Source of the DNA: Arsukibacterium sp. UBA5043
GTDB lineage: Bacteria; Pseudomonadota; Gammaproteobacteria; Enterobacterales; Alteromonadaceae
Length of the DNA stretch: 64,000 bases
Reading direction: 5' to 3'
Assembly: GCA_002415085.1 (NCBI GenBank)
Contig: DIBV01000017.1
Location: 299,818-363,817, forward strand
The position numbers and the translations under genes are program-made. Under the pieces are notes generated by a model. That model had not been told where the DNA came from. It worked only from the letters and a program-made list of their open reading frames with translations, and made no database searches. Shown in pieces: positions 39,167 to 49,548 of the stretch (positions within the stretch are counted from its first letter, which is position 1; each line of letters opens with the position of its first letter).

Positions 39167-39763
39167 TTATTGGCAAATGATTGCATGCTGTTGCAAAAAC
39201 ACCACCACTTGCCTGGCAGCCTGCTCAATAGTCAGCGCTGCCGTTTGCAGGTGAATATCCGGCGATAGTGGCGCTTCATAGGGTGAACTGATACCGGTAA
39301 AGTGGGCTATTTCACCGGCGCGGGCTTTTTTATATAAGCCTTTCGGGTCACGCTGTTCACATATCGCCAATGGCGTATCGACAAACACTTCAATAAAGGC
39401 ATCGCCTGCCAGGGCCTTAGCCTGAGCACGGTCGGCGATAAACGGCGAAATAAAAGCAGTACCAACAATTAAACCGGCATCGAGCATTAAGCGGCTGACT
39501 TCAGTAATGCGGCGGATATTTTCTACCCGGGATGCATCATCAAAGCCTAAATCACGGTTCAGGCCGTGACGCACATTATCGCCATCCAGCAAATAAGTAT
39601 GGCAGCCCAAATCAAATAACATCCGGTCTACCGCGTTAGCGATAGTCGATTTGCCCGAGCCAGACAGCCCGGTATACCACAGTAAGCAAGGCTTATGACC
39701 ATTAAGCTGTTGCCGCTCATTATGACTTACGGCAGCATTATGCCAGACGATATTGTGGCTCAT
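39167..39763 (-). CDS. cysC: Adenylyl-sulfate kinase
   Basis: CysC phosphorylates adenosine 5'-phosphosulfate to PAPS. The 198-residue protein has the P-loop GLSGSGKST near residue 34, [26 protein letters not shown] and the [22 protein letters not shown] stretch. It is the last gene of the minus-strand cysD-cysN-permease-cysC block. Confidence 0.96.
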   Translation of the reverse strand: MSHNIVWHNAAVSHNERQQLNGHKPCLLWYTGLSGSGKSTIANAVDRMLFDLGCHTYLLDGDNVRHGLNRDLGFDDASRVENIRRITEVSRLMLDAGLIVGTAFISPFIADRAQAKALAGDAFIEVFVDTPLAICEQRDPKGLYKKARAGEIAHFTGISSPYEAPLSPDIHLQTAALTIEQAARQVVVFLQQHAIICQ

Positions 39764-39817
39764 TGCGGGGGTCCTTCAATGTGTTAAAGTAGAAATAATT
39801 TTAAAATGGAAACAGTC

Positions 39818-41545
39818 TTAAAATGGAAAAACCAGGGGGATCAATAACACACTCAGTATTATATAAGTTAGTGCAACCGGGGCCCCTACCAACACAAAAT
39901 GTTTTAACTTGTAGTTGCTGGCGTTAAATACCATTAAGTTGGTCTGATAACCATATGGCGTAACAAAGCTGGCCGACGCGGCAAACGCAACGCCCATCAC
40001 CATCGGCATAATATCCACGCCCATCCCTTTGGCCAGGCTGTAAGCTACCGGAAACATTAATGCTGCAGCGGCATTGTTAGTAATCACTTCCGTAAGCAGA
40101 TAGGTCAACAGGAAAATACCGATAAACGTTACCATCGGCGCCTGCCCTGCTAAGGCGCTACCGGCGAAATCACTAATATTCTGCGCCAGACCAGTATGGT
40201 TCATAGCACTGGCAATACACAAAGCGCTGCTGACAATCAGCCAAATCTCAACCGGAAAGCGGCGCTTTATCTCGTTGATGGTTAAACAGCCACTAAACAA
40301 CAGCGCAGCCAACAAATAAATAGCGGCAAGCAATAATGAGGTACCACTAAAAACGGTTCCCGCAATCATGGCCACAAAGCCCCACCAGGTTAAGCGCTCG
40401 CGCCAGCCACTTAGCATATGTTCTGGTTCAATACCGGATAACAGATAAAAGTTCTTACTAATATTATGGCGGCTGGCGAAGTCAGGGCCGGTGGCCAGCA
40501 ATAAAAAATCGCCGGCCTTTAATTCAATTTCACCCAACTTGCCATTAACCCTCTCACCTTCGCGCCGCACGGCCACCACTGCGGCATCAAACCGGGCTCT
40601 AAAGCCGCTGCTTTTCAGGGTTTTCCCCTTTAGCACCGACTCTTCTTTAATAATCACTTCCGTCAGGTTCTGGGTCGCCAGGCCATTTTCATCAGCGAAT
40701 AAACTGATACCAGCAAATTGCTTAAGTACGTTTACCTTATGAACATTCCCGGTAAAAATCAGTTTATCGCCAGCTTTTAAAATGTCGTAGCGCGCTACCG
40801 GCCGGATAACTTCGCTATCACGAACAATTTCCGTTAAAAACAGCTCGTCTAAATGACGAAGACCCGCCTGCTCCACACTCTGACCAATCAAAGGAGAATC
40901 AATATTCAGCTTGGCTTCGAGCAGGTATTCGGTAACCACAACGTCCTGGTTTTTTTCATCCGGCAGCAGATAACTCATGACAAATAATACCAGGCTACCC
41001 CCTGCCAATACGCCCAGGCCAACTAAGGTAAAGTCAAAAAAGGCAAAACCCGGCTCACCAGCTTCAACCAGCATTGAGTTAACGATTAGGTTGGTCGAGG
41101 TACCGATTAGGGTCAGGGTGCCCCCCATAATAGCGGCATAAGACAAGGGGATCAGTAACTTGGTCGGCGCGACTTTTTTATTAGAGCGCACCGCGTTAAG
41201 CATTGCGGCTACAACAGCGGTATTGTTAAGCACTGAAGAGGCCAGCGCCGAAAAACCGATAGTTCTGAGCACAGAGCCGGATACCGAACGGGTAAATAAA
41301 AAGCGCGACAAGCGCCGCAATAAACTGGTTTTTTCCAGCGAAAAAGATATCAGTACCAGCAACACCAGTGTGGCTAGCCCCGGATTGGCGGCATTTCTTA
41401 GCAGCATGCTGGTGTCAATAAACCCTAATGCCAGCATTGCCAATAACATGGCTGCAAAAATACCGGCCGAGTGAACTGAATAGCGAACAAGTGCCGCTAC
41501 CAGCAGCACTAACATCAACACCAGCACAATGGCCGGCAGGCTCAT
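39818..41545 (-). CDS. SLC13/DASS-family permease with RCK_C domains, probable sulfate transporter
   Basis: This 575-residue inner-membrane protein has two hydrophobic halves separated by a cytoplasmic part (about residues 205-370) with two TrkA-C/RCK_C-type domains. Features such as [33 protein letters not shown] and [13 protein letters not shown] are SLC13-type substrate motifs. Its gene lies between cysC and cysN and overlaps cysN by four bases, so sulfate is the likely substrate. CysTWA or CysZ genes are not present here. Confidence 0.85.
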   Translation of the reverse strand: MSLPAIVLVLMLVLLVAALVRYSVHSAGIFAAMLLAMLALGFIDTSMLLRNAANPGLATLVLLVLISFSLEKTSLLRRLSRFLFTRSVSGSVLRTIGFSALASSVLNNTAVVAAMLNAVRSNKKVAPTKLLIPLSYAAIMGGTLTLIGTSTNLIVNSMLVEAGEPGFAFFDFTLVGLGVLAGGSLVLFVMSYLLPDEKNQDVVVTEYLLEAKLNIDSPLIGQSVEQAGLRHLDELFLTEIVRDSEVIRPVARYDILKAGDKLIFTGNVHKVNVLKQFAGISLFADENGLATQNLTEVIIKEESVLKGKTLKSSGFRARFDAAVVAVRREGERVNGKLGEIELKAGDFLLLATGPDFASRHNISKNFYLLSGIEPEHMLSGWRERLTWWGFVAMIAGTVFSGTSLLLAAIYLLAALLFSGCLTINEIKRRFPVEIWLIVSSALCIASAMNHTGLAQNISDFAGSALAGQAPMVTFIGIFLLTYLLTEVITNNAAAALMFPVAYSLAKGMGVDIMPMVMGVAFAASASFVTPYGYQTNLMVFNASNYKLKHFVLVGAPVALTYIILSVLLIPLVFPF

Positions 41546-42963
41546 TTACGGCCTTTTTGCGACAATTCAGGGAAGTGCTTACGCAGCAGCTGAATCAACT
41601 CCAGTTCAAACGAACTCAGACCACTAATTTCCTGCTCTGGTTGCGGTTCCGCTTGGGCCACCAGTGCCGCGTCTACCATACCTGCCGCTACCGTAAGGTT
41701 AGTTAAGCGGTCTATTACAATAAAGGCACCGGTTTGCTTATTTTTTAAATAAGCATCAAAAGCCACCGCTTCGGTTAAGTTAATATCCACCAGGCCAATT
41801 TCGTTTAAGCCCAGGTTTTGCGCATCTCGCTCTTCCAGAGTATTAACATCAATCCGGTGATGCAACTTAGCCACTTCGCCGCTAACCAGTTTGCAGGCAA
41901 ACTTAAAGTAGTAATCCCGCTCGGTTTTCAGCGGTTGCTCGTGCATCCAAATCATCTTCGCCCGTAAACGTGACGAGACGTGCGCCAGCACATCCTTTTT
42001 CACCAGCATATTGCCGCGGCTAATGTCTATTTCATCATTTAAGGTTAGCGTCACGGCTTGCGGTGCATGCGCCTCAGCCAGCTCACCATCAAAGGTAACG
42101 ATAGATTTAACCGTAGATATAGTACCAGCAGGTAGAACACGAATGGTATCACCTACTGCCACACTGCCGGCAGCGATAGTGCCGGCAAAGCCACGAAAGT
42201 CAGAGTTTGGCCGGCTGACCAGCTGCACCGGAAAGCGAAACTCAGGGCTGTCGGCCGAGGCACTGATTTCCATCGTTTCCAGATATTGCATTAACGTAGA
42301 ACCGCGGAACCAGCTCAGCTTTTCGCTGGGGTTAACCACATTATCGCCTTCCAGTGCCGAAATCGGCACGAAGCGGATATCCGGAATATCCAGCGAGCCG
42401 GCCAGAGTTAAATACTCTTCCTGAATTTCTTTATAGCGCGCCTGTGAGTAGTCCACCAAATCCATTTTATTAATAGCCACAATGACGTGCTTAATACCCA
42501 GCAAACTGCAGATAAAACTGTGGCGCCGGGTCTGGGTTTGCACACCTTTGCGGGCATCAACCAGAATAATCGCCACATCGCAAGTCGAGGCACCGGTGGC
42601 CATATTGCGGGTATATTGTTCATGGCCCGGGGTGTCGGCAATAATAAACTTACGCTTGTCAGTTGAGAAATACCGATAAGCGACATCAATGGTAATGCCC
42701 TGCTCGCGCTCTGACTGCAGGCCGTCCACCAGCAGTGCCAGGTCAACTTTATTGCCCTGGGTACCAGACTTTTTACTGTCTTCGGTAATTGCCGCCAGTT
42801 GATCTTCAAAAATCATTTTACTGTCGTGCAGTAAGCGGCCTATTAAGGTACTTTTACCATCATCGACACTGCCGCAGGTAATAAAGCGCAGCAGCTGTTT
42901 GTTCTCGTGCTGCTGTAAATAGCTTAAAATATCTTGTTCAATTAAGGCTGAAGCGTGACTCAT
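41542..42963 (-). CDS. cysN: Sulfate adenylyltransferase, GTPase subunit
   Basis: CysN is the GTPase partner of CysD in ATP sulfurylase. The 473-residue protein has the GTPase motifs GSVDDGKST (about residues 32-40), [17 protein letters not shown] and NKMDLVD, then EF-Tu-like beta-barrel domains. It carries no C-terminal CysC domain, and a separate cysC is present. cysD starts upstream, 16 bases from cysN. Confidence 0.96.
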   Translation of the reverse strand: MSHASALIEQDILSYLQQHENKQLLRFITCGSVDDGKSTLIGRLLHDSKMIFEDQLAAITEDSKKSGTQGNKVDLALLVDGLQSEREQGITIDVAYRYFSTDKRKFIIADTPGHEQYTRNMATGASTCDVAIILVDARKGVQTQTRRHSFICSLLGIKHVIVAINKMDLVDYSQARYKEIQEEYLTLAGSLDIPDIRFVPISALEGDNVVNPSEKLSWFRGSTLMQYLETMEISASADSPEFRFPVQLVSRPNSDFRGFAGTIAAGSVAVGDTIRVLPAGTISTVKSIVTFDGELAEAHAPQAVTLTLNDEIDISRGNMLVKKDVLAHVSSRLRAKMIWMHEQPLKTERDYYFKFACKLVSGEVAKLHHRIDVNTLEERDAQNLGLNEIGLVDINLTEAVAFDAYLKNKQTGAFIVIDRLTNLTVAAGMVDAALVAQAEPQPEQEISGLSSFELELIQLLRKHFPELSQKGRK

Positions 42964-42979
42964 AGTATTTCACCCGGTA

Positions 42980-43924
42980 CTAAAAGTACCCCTCCATCTT
43001 TTTCTTTTCCATCGAGCCACTGCTGTCGTGGTCAATTACCCGGCCCTGGCGCTCTGAGGTTTTGGTCAGTAGCATTTCCTGAATAATATCCGGTAAGGTC
43101 GCCGCAGACGACTCGACCGCACCGGTTAACGGGTAGCAGCCCAGGGTGCGAAAACGCACCTGTTTCATCTGCGGTGTTTCGCCCTCTTTTAACGGCATCC
43201 GCTCATCATCTACCATAATCAGGGTGCCATCACGCTCGACCACCGGCCGCTCTTTGGCAAAGTACAAATCGGGAATGTCAATATTTTCTAAATAGATATA
43301 TTGCCAGATATCCAGCTCAGTCCAGTTTGACAGCGGGAACACGCGGATACTTTCGCCTTTATCAACCCGGCCATTAAAGATATTCCAAAGCTCCGGCCGC
43401 TGGTTTTTCGGATCCCAGCGATGATGCTTATCGCGAAACGAATACACCCGCTCTTTCGCCCGCGATTTCTCTTCATCACGCCGGGCGCCGCCAAAGGCAG
43501 CATCAAACTTATATTTGTCCAGCGCCTGTTTCAGGCTCTGGGTTTTCATAATATCGGTATGTTTGGCGCTACCATGGCTGAACGGGCCAACATGCATCGC
43601 CAGCCCTTCAGGGTTAATATGCACCAGTAAATCCAGATCATACTTTTTGGCAATGGTATCGCGAAAGGCGATCATTTCCTTGAATTTCCAGGTGGTGTCA
43701 ACATGCAGCAGCGGAAACGGAATTTTACCCGGATAAAAGGCTTTCCGGGCCAGGTGCAGCAATACAGAAGAGTCTTTTCCTACCGAGTACAGCATAACCG
43801 GATTATCAAACTCGGCGGCCACTTCCCGGAAAATCTGGATAGATTCGTTTTCCAGCGCTTTGAGGTGGGTCATTCCCTTATTCTGCATAGCGTTTTGTGC
43901 AGGGTTTTGCGAAGGCGTTTGCAT
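42980..43924 (-). CDS. cysD: Sulfate adenylyltransferase, catalytic subunit
   Basis: CysD adenylates sulfate to adenosine 5'-phosphosulfate. The 314-residue protein has the PP-loop [21 protein letters not shown] near residue 46, the HVDTTWKF segment, [16 protein letters not shown] and the C-terminal [23 protein letters not shown]. The start at 43924 has a GGAGT site. The first 17 residues are extra compared with E. coli and Gln/Asn-rich. Confidence 0.96.
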   Translation of the reverse strand: MQTPSQNPAQNAMQNKGMTHLKALENESIQIFREVAAEFDNPVMLYSVGKDSSVLLHLARKAFYPGKIPFPLLHVDTTWKFKEMIAFRDTIAKKYDLDLLVHINPEGLAMHVGPFSHGSAKHTDIMKTQSLKQALDKYKFDAAFGGARRDEEKSRAKERVYSFRDKHHRWDPKNQRPELWNIFNGRVDKGESIRVFPLSNWTELDIWQYIYLENIDIPDLYFAKERPVVERDGTLIMVDDERMPLKEGETPQMKQVRFRTLGCYPLTGAVESSAATLPDIIQEMLLTKTSERQGRVIDHDSSGSMEKKKMEGYF

Positions 43925-43959
43925 AAATCACTCCTGTTGATTCGTGGCCATAGCTTACA

Positions 43960-43988
43960 GAAATAGTCATTGCAGTACCAGATATCAA
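43960..43988 (-). promoter_or_regulatory. Possible cysD promoter
   Basis: On the minus strand TTGATA (43988-43983) and TATTTC (43965-43960) are 17 bases apart, about 36 bases before the cysD start. The -35 is good and the -10 poor, a common pattern for activator-dependent promoters such as those using CysB. The remaining 130 bp up to the palindrome at 44124 hold nothing else I recognise. Confidence 0.3.
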
Positions 43989-44123
43989 CTAACGATAAAC
44001 CACCGGCAGTGGCAAATAAAAGCAGCGGTGTAGACGGCTGCAACGGTGCAAATATACCGCTGAGTACAGGCAGGGTTCAAGGAACGGTTTGGTATAAGAT
44101 ATAGCACCGCGCTTAAAAGCAAA

Positions 44124-44166
44124 AAAAAGGGTCTGAGTGAATAAATTATTCACTCAGACCCTTTTT
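44124..44166. terminator. Long palindrome 1, bidirectional terminator-like
   Basis: Two perfect 21-base arms (44124-44144 and 44146-44166) meet at a single central base. The core GGGTCTGAGTGAATA is flanked by A and T runs that would give a T tract on either strand. It lies 12 bases after the PglD-like gene and is nearly identical to the palindrome at 44779-44823. Confidence 0.85.
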
Positions 44167-44178
44167 ACCATCTGAAAG

Positions 44179-44760
44179 CTATTTGCTTAAAAAAGGCCGG
44201 CTCGGTTCAGCAATTAACCACTCTGGCACCACATCACCGTAGGTCAACGCAACGCCAGCTCGCAGCCAGGCGCCTTTTTTAAGTATCGACGTGCCGGCCA
44301 TTACCGCGCCGGTACCCAGGTGGCTATAATCTTCCATTACCGAATCATGGTCTGCCACTGCGTTGGGGTTAAGAATACAGCCGCTACCAACACTGGCATG
44401 CGCGCCAATTATTGCCCCGGCCATTACCAACGTGCCAGCTCCAACTTCAGCTCGCTCACTGACAAAAGCCCTGGGGTGGTAAATGTTTACAATCTTTGCG
44501 CCAAGCTTAGCTAAGCTGTCAAGCTTTTCATTACGCACCTTATTATTACCTATAGCCACCACAAAACCATCATAGGCAGACATAAGCTCTGGCAAGTCGT
44601 TACTATGGCCAACAACATTATAGCCAGAAGGCAATTTGTGGTCCGGGTAGCTGTCATCGACAAAATCAACCTTACTCCATTCCCCAGACAAATAAGCAGC
44701 TTCGGCTACTGTCCTGCCAAAACCACCGACACCAACAATAAGTAGAGCTGACTGACTCAT
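44179..44760 (-). CDS. PglD/NeuD-type sugar O- or N-acetyltransferase
   Basis: This 193-residue protein has an N-terminal Rossmann-like sugar-binding domain (LLIVGVGGFGRTVAEAA) and a C-terminal left-handed beta-helix of hexapeptide repeats (about residues 100-185, for example VGAGTLVMAGAIIGAHASVGSG). PglD acetylates the 4-amino group of the UDP-sugar made by PglF and PglE. It is the last gene of the large operon and is bracketed by two near-identical palindromes. The catalytic His is plausible in NAVADHDSV. Confidence 0.85.
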   Translation of the reverse strand: MSQSALLIVGVGGFGRTVAEAAYLSGEWSKVDFVDDSYPDHKLPSGYNVVGHSNDLPELMSAYDGFVVAIGNNKVRNEKLDSLAKLGAKIVNIYHPRAFVSERAEVGAGTLVMAGAIIGAHASVGSGCILNPNAVADHDSVMEDYSHLGTGAVMAGTSILKKGAWLRAGVALTYGDVVPEWLIAEPSRPFLSK

Positions 44761-44778
44761 AACGTGTACTCCAGCTTA

Positions 44779-44823
44779 AAAAAAGGGTCAGAGTGAATAA
44801 ACTATTCACTCTGACCCTTTTTT
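44779..44823. terminator. Long palindrome 2, bidirectional terminator-like
   Basis: Two perfect 21-base arms (44779-44799 and 44803-44823) enclose a three-base loop. The core GGGTCAGAGTGAATA differs from palindrome 1 at one stem position, and the opposite arm carries the compensating change. It lies between the PglC- and PglD-like genes, nine bases from the PglC-like stop. Confidence 0.85.
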
Positions 44824-44831
44824 CTGTTCAA

Positions 44832-45428
44832 TTAATTACGTTTTATAATTTTCAATAATGTATCTAATATAATTTTGATATCAGTAACAACACCATGCTT
44901 ACGGACATACTCTACGTAGTAACGCTGTTTAACCGGCAGTATATGGTCTATGTAGGCCTGTCTCGGGTCGGGGTAATTAGCTAAAATTTCGTTTTCATCA
45001 ACCATTTCAATTGAAGCGCGATCGGTTATCCCCGGGCGCACAGACAACACCTCTTTTCGAACACTGTCAGGATAACAGTCAATAAATTCCTGTACTTCCG
45101 GCCGTGGCCCTACCAAACTCATTTTGCCAGTCACCACATCAATTAACTGTGGTAATTCGTCAATTTTTGATTTGCGCAAAAAATGGCCAGAGCGGGTAAT
45201 CCTGCTATCTTTACCGACCGTCAATCGGCCTGATGTTTCCGCATTAACCCGCATGGTTCTGAATTTATGGATCCGGAATTCTTTACCGAAGCGTCCAACT
45301 CGTTGTTGGCGGAAGAATACCGGACCGGGTGAGTCCAGTTTAATCCAGATGGCGATTACAATAAGTAATGGCAGCAATAACAATAAGCCAACTGTCGCAA
45401 AAACGATATCAAACAGCCGTTTAAGCAT
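44832..45428 (-). CDS. PglC-type phosphoglycosyl transferase
   Basis: This 198-residue enzyme transfers a sugar-1-phosphate from a UDP-sugar to undecaprenyl phosphate to start repeat-unit assembly. It is the short monotopic type: one N-terminal hydrophobic segment ([22 protein letters not shown]), then [33 protein letters not shown] with the catalytic Asp-Glu pair, and VGPRPE. Likely donors are UDP-diNAcBac or a related UDP-4-amino sugar, judged from neighbouring pglE and pglD. It overlaps the pglE-like gene by eight bases. Confidence 0.92.
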   Translation of the reverse strand: MLKRLFDIVFATVGLLLLLPLLIVIAIWIKLDSPGPVFFRQQRVGRFGKEFRIHKFRTMRVNAETSGRLTVGKDSRITRSGHFLRKSKIDELPQLIDVVTGKMSLVGPRPEVQEFIDCYPDSVRKEVLSVRPGITDRASIEMVDENEILANYPDPRQAYIDHILPVKQRYYVEYVRKHGVVTDIKIILDTLLKIIKRN

Positions 45429-46587
45429 GTCTTAACACCTGCCTCACTGCGGCAATTACTCTGGCCTGATCATCAGCGGTCATCTTGGTATACAAAGGCA
45501 ATGAAACTTCTTGCTCAAAAATACGCTGCGCGACCGGAAACATTTCCGGTGTCAATTTATAGGTATCACGCCAGTATGGGTGTAAATGCAATGGAATAAA
45601 GTGCACCGAACAGCCAATACCTAATTCAGCCATTTGTTCAATAAATTTACCGCGCTCCACGCCCGCTTCCGGTTTTATTTTTAAAGGATACAAATGCCAG
45701 GCATGAATATCATCCCCTGGGGCTGTTGCCGGTAATTCCACAGGTAAATCAGCCAACGCTTCATGATAAACCGCTGCCATTTGTTCACGCTTAATCTGAA
45801 AGTCAGGCAAGCGCTTTAACTGATGAATACCAATAGCGGCAGCAATATCTGGCATGTTGTATTTAAAACCCGGTGCCACTACTTCGTAAAACCAGGCAGG
45901 CTTTGTTGAAACATAGCGATCAAAGGCATCGCGACTTATCCCATGCAACCGCATTACTTTACAACGCTTGGCAAGTTCGGCATTACGGGTAACAACCATA
46001 CCTCCCTCGCCGGTAGTCATGGTTTTATTAGCATAAAAACTAAAAACCGTAATATCACTTTCAAGGGCACCAATCATTTTCCCTTTATAACGGGTTGGTA
46101 AAGCATGAGCGGCATCTTCTACCACTTTTATGTCGTGCTTTTTGGCGAGCGCAATAATCGGGTCCATATCGCACGCAAGGCCAGCAAAATGTACTGGCAT
46201 AACCGCTTTGGTTTTGTCCGTAATTGCTGCAGCAAAGGTATCAACTGTCATATTAAACGTATGGGCATCGACATCAACCATTACCGGTGTCGCGCCAAGG
46301 TAACGGACAATTTCAGCAGTGGCGGTGAAGGTGTAAGTTGGTACTATTACTTCATCACCAGGCCCTACTCCAACCGCCTCAAGTGCCAGATGCAAACCAG
46401 AAGTTGCAGAGTTGACAGCAATAGACTCCAGCTCAGAGTCACCTAAGAAAATACTGAAATCAGCTTCAAACTGTTTAGCTTTAGGCCCGGTAGTAATCCA
46501 GCCAGATCGCAGAGAATGAGCAACTTCGTTGATTTCCTCTTCACCAATTTCCGGCAAAGCGAATGGAAGAAATTTATTTGCTGACAT
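45421..46587 (-). CDS. PglE-type UDP-4-keto sugar aminotransferase (DegT family)
   Basis: This 388-residue PLP enzyme has the DegT/DnrJ/EryC1 pattern: [39 protein letters not shown] and the PLP lysine in [15 protein letters not shown] near residue 187. It is expected to put an amino group at C4 of the 4-keto sugar made by the PglF-like dehydratase. A GAGG site precedes the start, and it overlaps the pglC-like gene. Confidence 0.9.
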   Translation of the reverse strand: MSANKFLPFALPEIGEEEINEVAHSLRSGWITTGPKAKQFEADFSIFLGDSELESIAVNSATSGLHLALEAVGVGPGDEVIVPTYTFTATAEIVRYLGATPVMVDVDAHTFNMTVDTFAAAITDKTKAVMPVHFAGLACDMDPIIALAKKHDIKVVEDAAHALPTRYKGKMIGALESDITVFSFYANKTMTTGEGGMVVTRNAELAKRCKVMRLHGISRDAFDRYVSTKPAWFYEVVAPGFKYNMPDIAAAIGIHQLKRLPDFQIKREQMAAVYHEALADLPVELPATAPGDDIHAWHLYPLKIKPEAGVERGKFIEQMAELGIGCSVHFIPLHLHPYWRDTYKLTPEMFPVAQRIFEQEVSLPLYTKMTADDQARVIAAVRQVLRHA

Positions 46588-46601
46588 AGAGCCTCAAAAC
46601 A

Positions 46602-47204
46602 TTAGAAATATTTAATTAAACGCAACATTTGCCGGCCGTCCGGCTGGGTAAACTCACTTTCAATCTGATAACCAGCCCGCTGATAAAAAGCTACTACGTT
46701 ATCGTTGCCAAATTTATCAGTTGTTAAAAAAAGTGCTGGCAACTCGGCCGCTTTTACTTGTTGTTCATAATCAGCCAGCAACGCTTTACCAACCGCTTTA
46801 CCTGCCATGTCGGGCGAAACAGCAATACTGCTTAGCAACGCGACATCTGACAAACTTGCTGGCCGATCACCTTTATAAAAAGCAGCATAATAAAGCTTTT
46901 TTACAACAATTACCGGGTTTTTCAGCATGCCTGGAATGGCCCTTAGCAAAAAACTAAACCACTTATCTTTACGCAACTGTGAAAAAAACAGTTGCGGAGC
47001 ACTCGTCCCGGCTGCAAATCCAACAATAGTGTTTTCCGAAGATACAGCCACCCGCAAAATGCCATGCTGGCGATGTAAAAAAGCACGGTACAAACCACGA
47101 AGAAATGATGGGCCTAACATGGTTAGAAAAAAACCGTTAAAAGCAGCCAGATGCACCGCCACTATCGCGTCCACGTCCTGTTCTGTCGCCTGACGTATAT
47201 CCAT
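46602..47204 (-). CDS. GNAT-family N-acetyltransferase
   Basis: This 200-residue protein has GNAT features: MDIRQATEQDVDAI at the start, VALLSSIAVSPDMAGKAVGKALL (acetyl-CoA loop) near residue 125 and NDNVVAFYQRAGYQ near the C-terminus. It lies between the WbuB-like and PglE-like genes, one base from the former. The substrate is unknown; an amino sugar is likely given the context. It is the third acetyltransferase in this operon besides the PglD- and FdtC-like proteins. Confidence 0.82.
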   Translation of the reverse strand: MDIRQATEQDVDAIVAVHLAAFNGFFLTMLGPSFLRGLYRAFLHRQHGILRVAVSSENTIVGFAAGTSAPQLFFSQLRKDKWFSFLLRAIPGMLKNPVIVVKKLYYAAFYKGDRPASLSDVALLSSIAVSPDMAGKAVGKALLADYEQQVKAAELPALFLTTDKFGNDNVVAFYQRAGYQIESEFTQPDGRQMLRLIKYF

Positions 47205-47205
47205 A

Positions 47206-48414
47206 TCAATTTACTGCCTTGTTAATTACATCATCTAACTTTGCATAATTTGTGGATGCAGAAAGTTGCTTCAGATAAAAACGGCGGGCATTAGCTCCCA
47301 TTTCAGGCCACCTGGCGCGCTGTGCCAGCAAAGTTTCAATTGCATCGGTAATGCTGGCAACATTTTGAGGCTCTGCTATCTCACCAGCTTTAGCCTCGCT
47401 AATTAACTGGTTTGCCTCACCGCCAACGGCCATTAGCAACGGTTTACCCATTGCTAAAGAAGACTGGGTCTTAGAGGGAATCGTTATCCTGAATAAAGGG
47501 TCTTCACGCAGATGCACGACTAAAATATCAGCCTGTTTTAACACACCAATAATTTTGGCCGCCGGCACATAATCACCAATTATCACGTTATCAATAGCGC
47601 GCCTGGCAATATATTGTTGTAACTCTTCCTTTTCAACCCCGCCACCAATTAACGTCAGCACAACGTGTCTTTTATCAAAGTTAGCAACTGCATCAATGAC
47701 CGATTTCAAGGACTGAGCCGCGCCCATATTACCTGCATACAAAAAATTGGCCGGACCATAAACATCAGGTATCACATTACCAGGCTCGGCCAATACTTCA
47801 GAAATTCTTAATTCTTCAGGGCACCAGTTATAAACCAGATTAAGCTTTTCTGCCGCAACCCCCCGTGCAACTAACGCCTGGCGGAATCCTTCCGAGAGCA
47901 CCACAATCTGTGATGCTTTACGATAAACCAGCCTACACCAGCGGTCGACCAGTCTTAGTAATAGGCCATCCTGATTCATACCGGTTGCCGCCAGCGCGTC
48001 TGGCCATAGATCCTGTACATCAGTTACAAATGGCACACCTCGAAGCGCACGCATTAGTATACCAATAACACCAGTGGTCGATTGCGGATGATAGGTATAA
48101 ACCAAATCTGGCTTTTTTTGAAATAGCACAGCGGCTAGTGCCATAAAGGTATAGCTCAGATAACTGGCAGCCCGGGATAACTTTGACTTAGAATGCGAAA
48201 TATGAGACCACAGCCGAGTTACTTTGACGCCGTCTATCATCTCAGTACTACGCAACTTTACTTTATAACCATCAAATACTTTACCCGTTGGATAGTTAGG
48301 GAAAGTTGTCAAAACTTCAACCTCATGCCCCTGGGCCACCCAATGTTTCATCAGTGCCAACCCTTTAATGGAATACTCAGGATCGAATAGCTGACTGATA
48401 AACAAAATTCGCAT
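47206..48414 (-). CDS. GT4 glycosyltransferase, WbuB-like (probable L-FucNAc transferase)
   Basis: This 402-residue GT-B enzyme begins MRILFISQLFDPEYSIKGLALMKHW and contains LTTFPNYPTG, DVQDLWPDAL, FLYAGNMGAAQSLKSVIDA and the donor-site region HLREDPLFRITIPSK, as in WbuB of E. coli. It follows the FnlABC-type genes with a one-base overlap. In E. coli O26 WbuB transfers L-FucNAc, so the same sugar is expected, but the acceptor is unknown. Confidence 0.85.
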   Translation of the reverse strand: MRILFISQLFDPEYSIKGLALMKHWVAQGHEVEVLTTFPNYPTGKVFDGYKVKLRSTEMIDGVKVTRLWSHISHSKSKLSRAASYLSYTFMALAAVLFQKKPDLVYTYHPQSTTGVIGILMRALRGVPFVTDVQDLWPDALAATGMNQDGLLLRLVDRWCRLVYRKASQIVVLSEGFRQALVARGVAAEKLNLVYNWCPEELRISEVLAEPGNVIPDVYGPANFLYAGNMGAAQSLKSVIDAVANFDKRHVVLTLIGGGVEKEELQQYIARRAIDNVIIGDYVPAAKIIGVLKQADILVVHLREDPLFRITIPSKTQSSLAMGKPLLMAVGGEANQLISEAKAGEIAEPQNVASITDAIETLLAQRARWPEMGANARRFYLKQLSASTNYAKLDDVINKAVN

Positions 48415-49544
48415 TAATACTGCTTCCAGACCACCCGCATTACATAGTCACGGTAACTGTGGACTATCCGCACTACCTTGTCAGAGACATTAGGCATGCT
48501 GTAATCGTAAACGGGCCGTAATAGCCGCTCAGTACCACCAGGCTGAGAATCCAATATGTTTAGAGCCTGAAACACACGCTCTACTTCCAGGCCTGTCATC
48601 ATTACCGATGCTTCTTCAAATGCCTCAGGTCGCTCATGCGCTTCGCGAATATTCAGCGCCGGGAAGTTCATAATCGACGACTCTTCACTAATAGTACCGC
48701 TGTCAGACAAGACGGCTTTGGCAGATTTTTGCAGTTTGTTGTAGTCATGAAAGCCCAACGGTTTTAGCAACTGTACAAGCGGGTTAAAACTGATGCCCTG
48801 CTCTTCAATACGTTTACGGGTACGCGGGTGGGTGGAAACAATAACTGGATAACCATACTTGTCGGCCAGGCCATTTAAAATAGCGGCTAACTTGTGCAGG
48901 TTCTTTGGTGAATCTACGTTTTCTTCACGATGCGCACTAATGACAAAAAACTCACGCTCCGTTAACGCCAAACGCGATAACACATCCGAGCCATCAATTT
49001 GCGGCATATAATGGTTCAGTACCTCAAACATCGGGCTACCGGTTTTAATCACCCGATCGGCCGGTATACCTTCTGCCAGCAAATAATCACGGGCAATAGT
49101 GCTATAGGTCAGGTTTATATCGGCGGTATGATCAACTATCCGGCGGTTAATTTCTTCAGGCACCCGCATATCATAACAGCGGTTACCGGCTTCCATATGA
49201 AAGGTAGGGATTTTACGACGTTTCGCCGGGATCACCGCCATACAGCTATTGGTGTCACCCAGAACCAGCATGGCATCGGGATTGATCTCTGCCAGTGCTT
49301 TATCCACCGCAATAATGACATTACCTATGGTTTCTGCACCACTACCACCAGCGGCGTTTAAAAAATAATCAGGCTTACGGATCCCCAGGTCGTCAAAGAA
49401 CACCTGGTTTAGCTCGAAATCATAATTCTGGCCGGTATGGACAATAATATGTTCGCAGTGCTTATCCAGTGCTGCCAATACGCGCGATAAACGGATAATT
49501 TCCGGCCGGGTGCCGACTACGGTTACAACTTTTAGTTTACTCAT
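48414..49544 (-). CDS. fnlC: UDP-sugar 2-epimerase of the FnlC/WbjD/CapG type
   Basis: This 376-residue enzyme has the UDP-GlcNAc 2-epimerase fold: VGTRPEIIRLSRVLAAL, GDTNSCMAV, HMEAGNRCYDMRVPEEINRRI and SDSGTISEES. In this context it is expected to make UDP-L-FucNAc from the talose isomer. The start at 49544 matches the family and has an AAGGT site. The longer frame to 49598 overlaps the upstream gene. Confidence 0.88.
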   Translation of the reverse strand: MSKLKVVTVVGTRPEIIRLSRVLAALDKHCEHIIVHTGQNYDFELNQVFFDDLGIRKPDYFLNAAGGSGAETIGNVIIAVDKALAEINPDAMLVLGDTNSCMAVIPAKRRKIPTFHMEAGNRCYDMRVPEEINRRIVDHTADINLTYSTIARDYLLAEGIPADRVIKTGSPMFEVLNHYMPQIDGSDVLSRLALTEREFFVISAHREENVDSPKNLHKLAAILNGLADKYGYPVIVSTHPRTRKRIEEQGISFNPLVQLLKPLGFHDYNKLQKSAKAVLSDSGTISEESSIMNFPALNIREAHERPEAFEEASVMMTGLEVERVFQALNILDSQPGGTERLLRPVYDYSMPNVSDKVVRIVHSYRDYVMRVVWKQY

Positions 49545-49548
49545 TTTT

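Noticed and set aside
37712-43924. Sulfated-polysaccharide system based on the cys genes in the glycan region
   Set aside because: No sulfotransferase gene is present in the window, and cysDNC also serve cysteine synthesis; kept only as a possibility in a finding.
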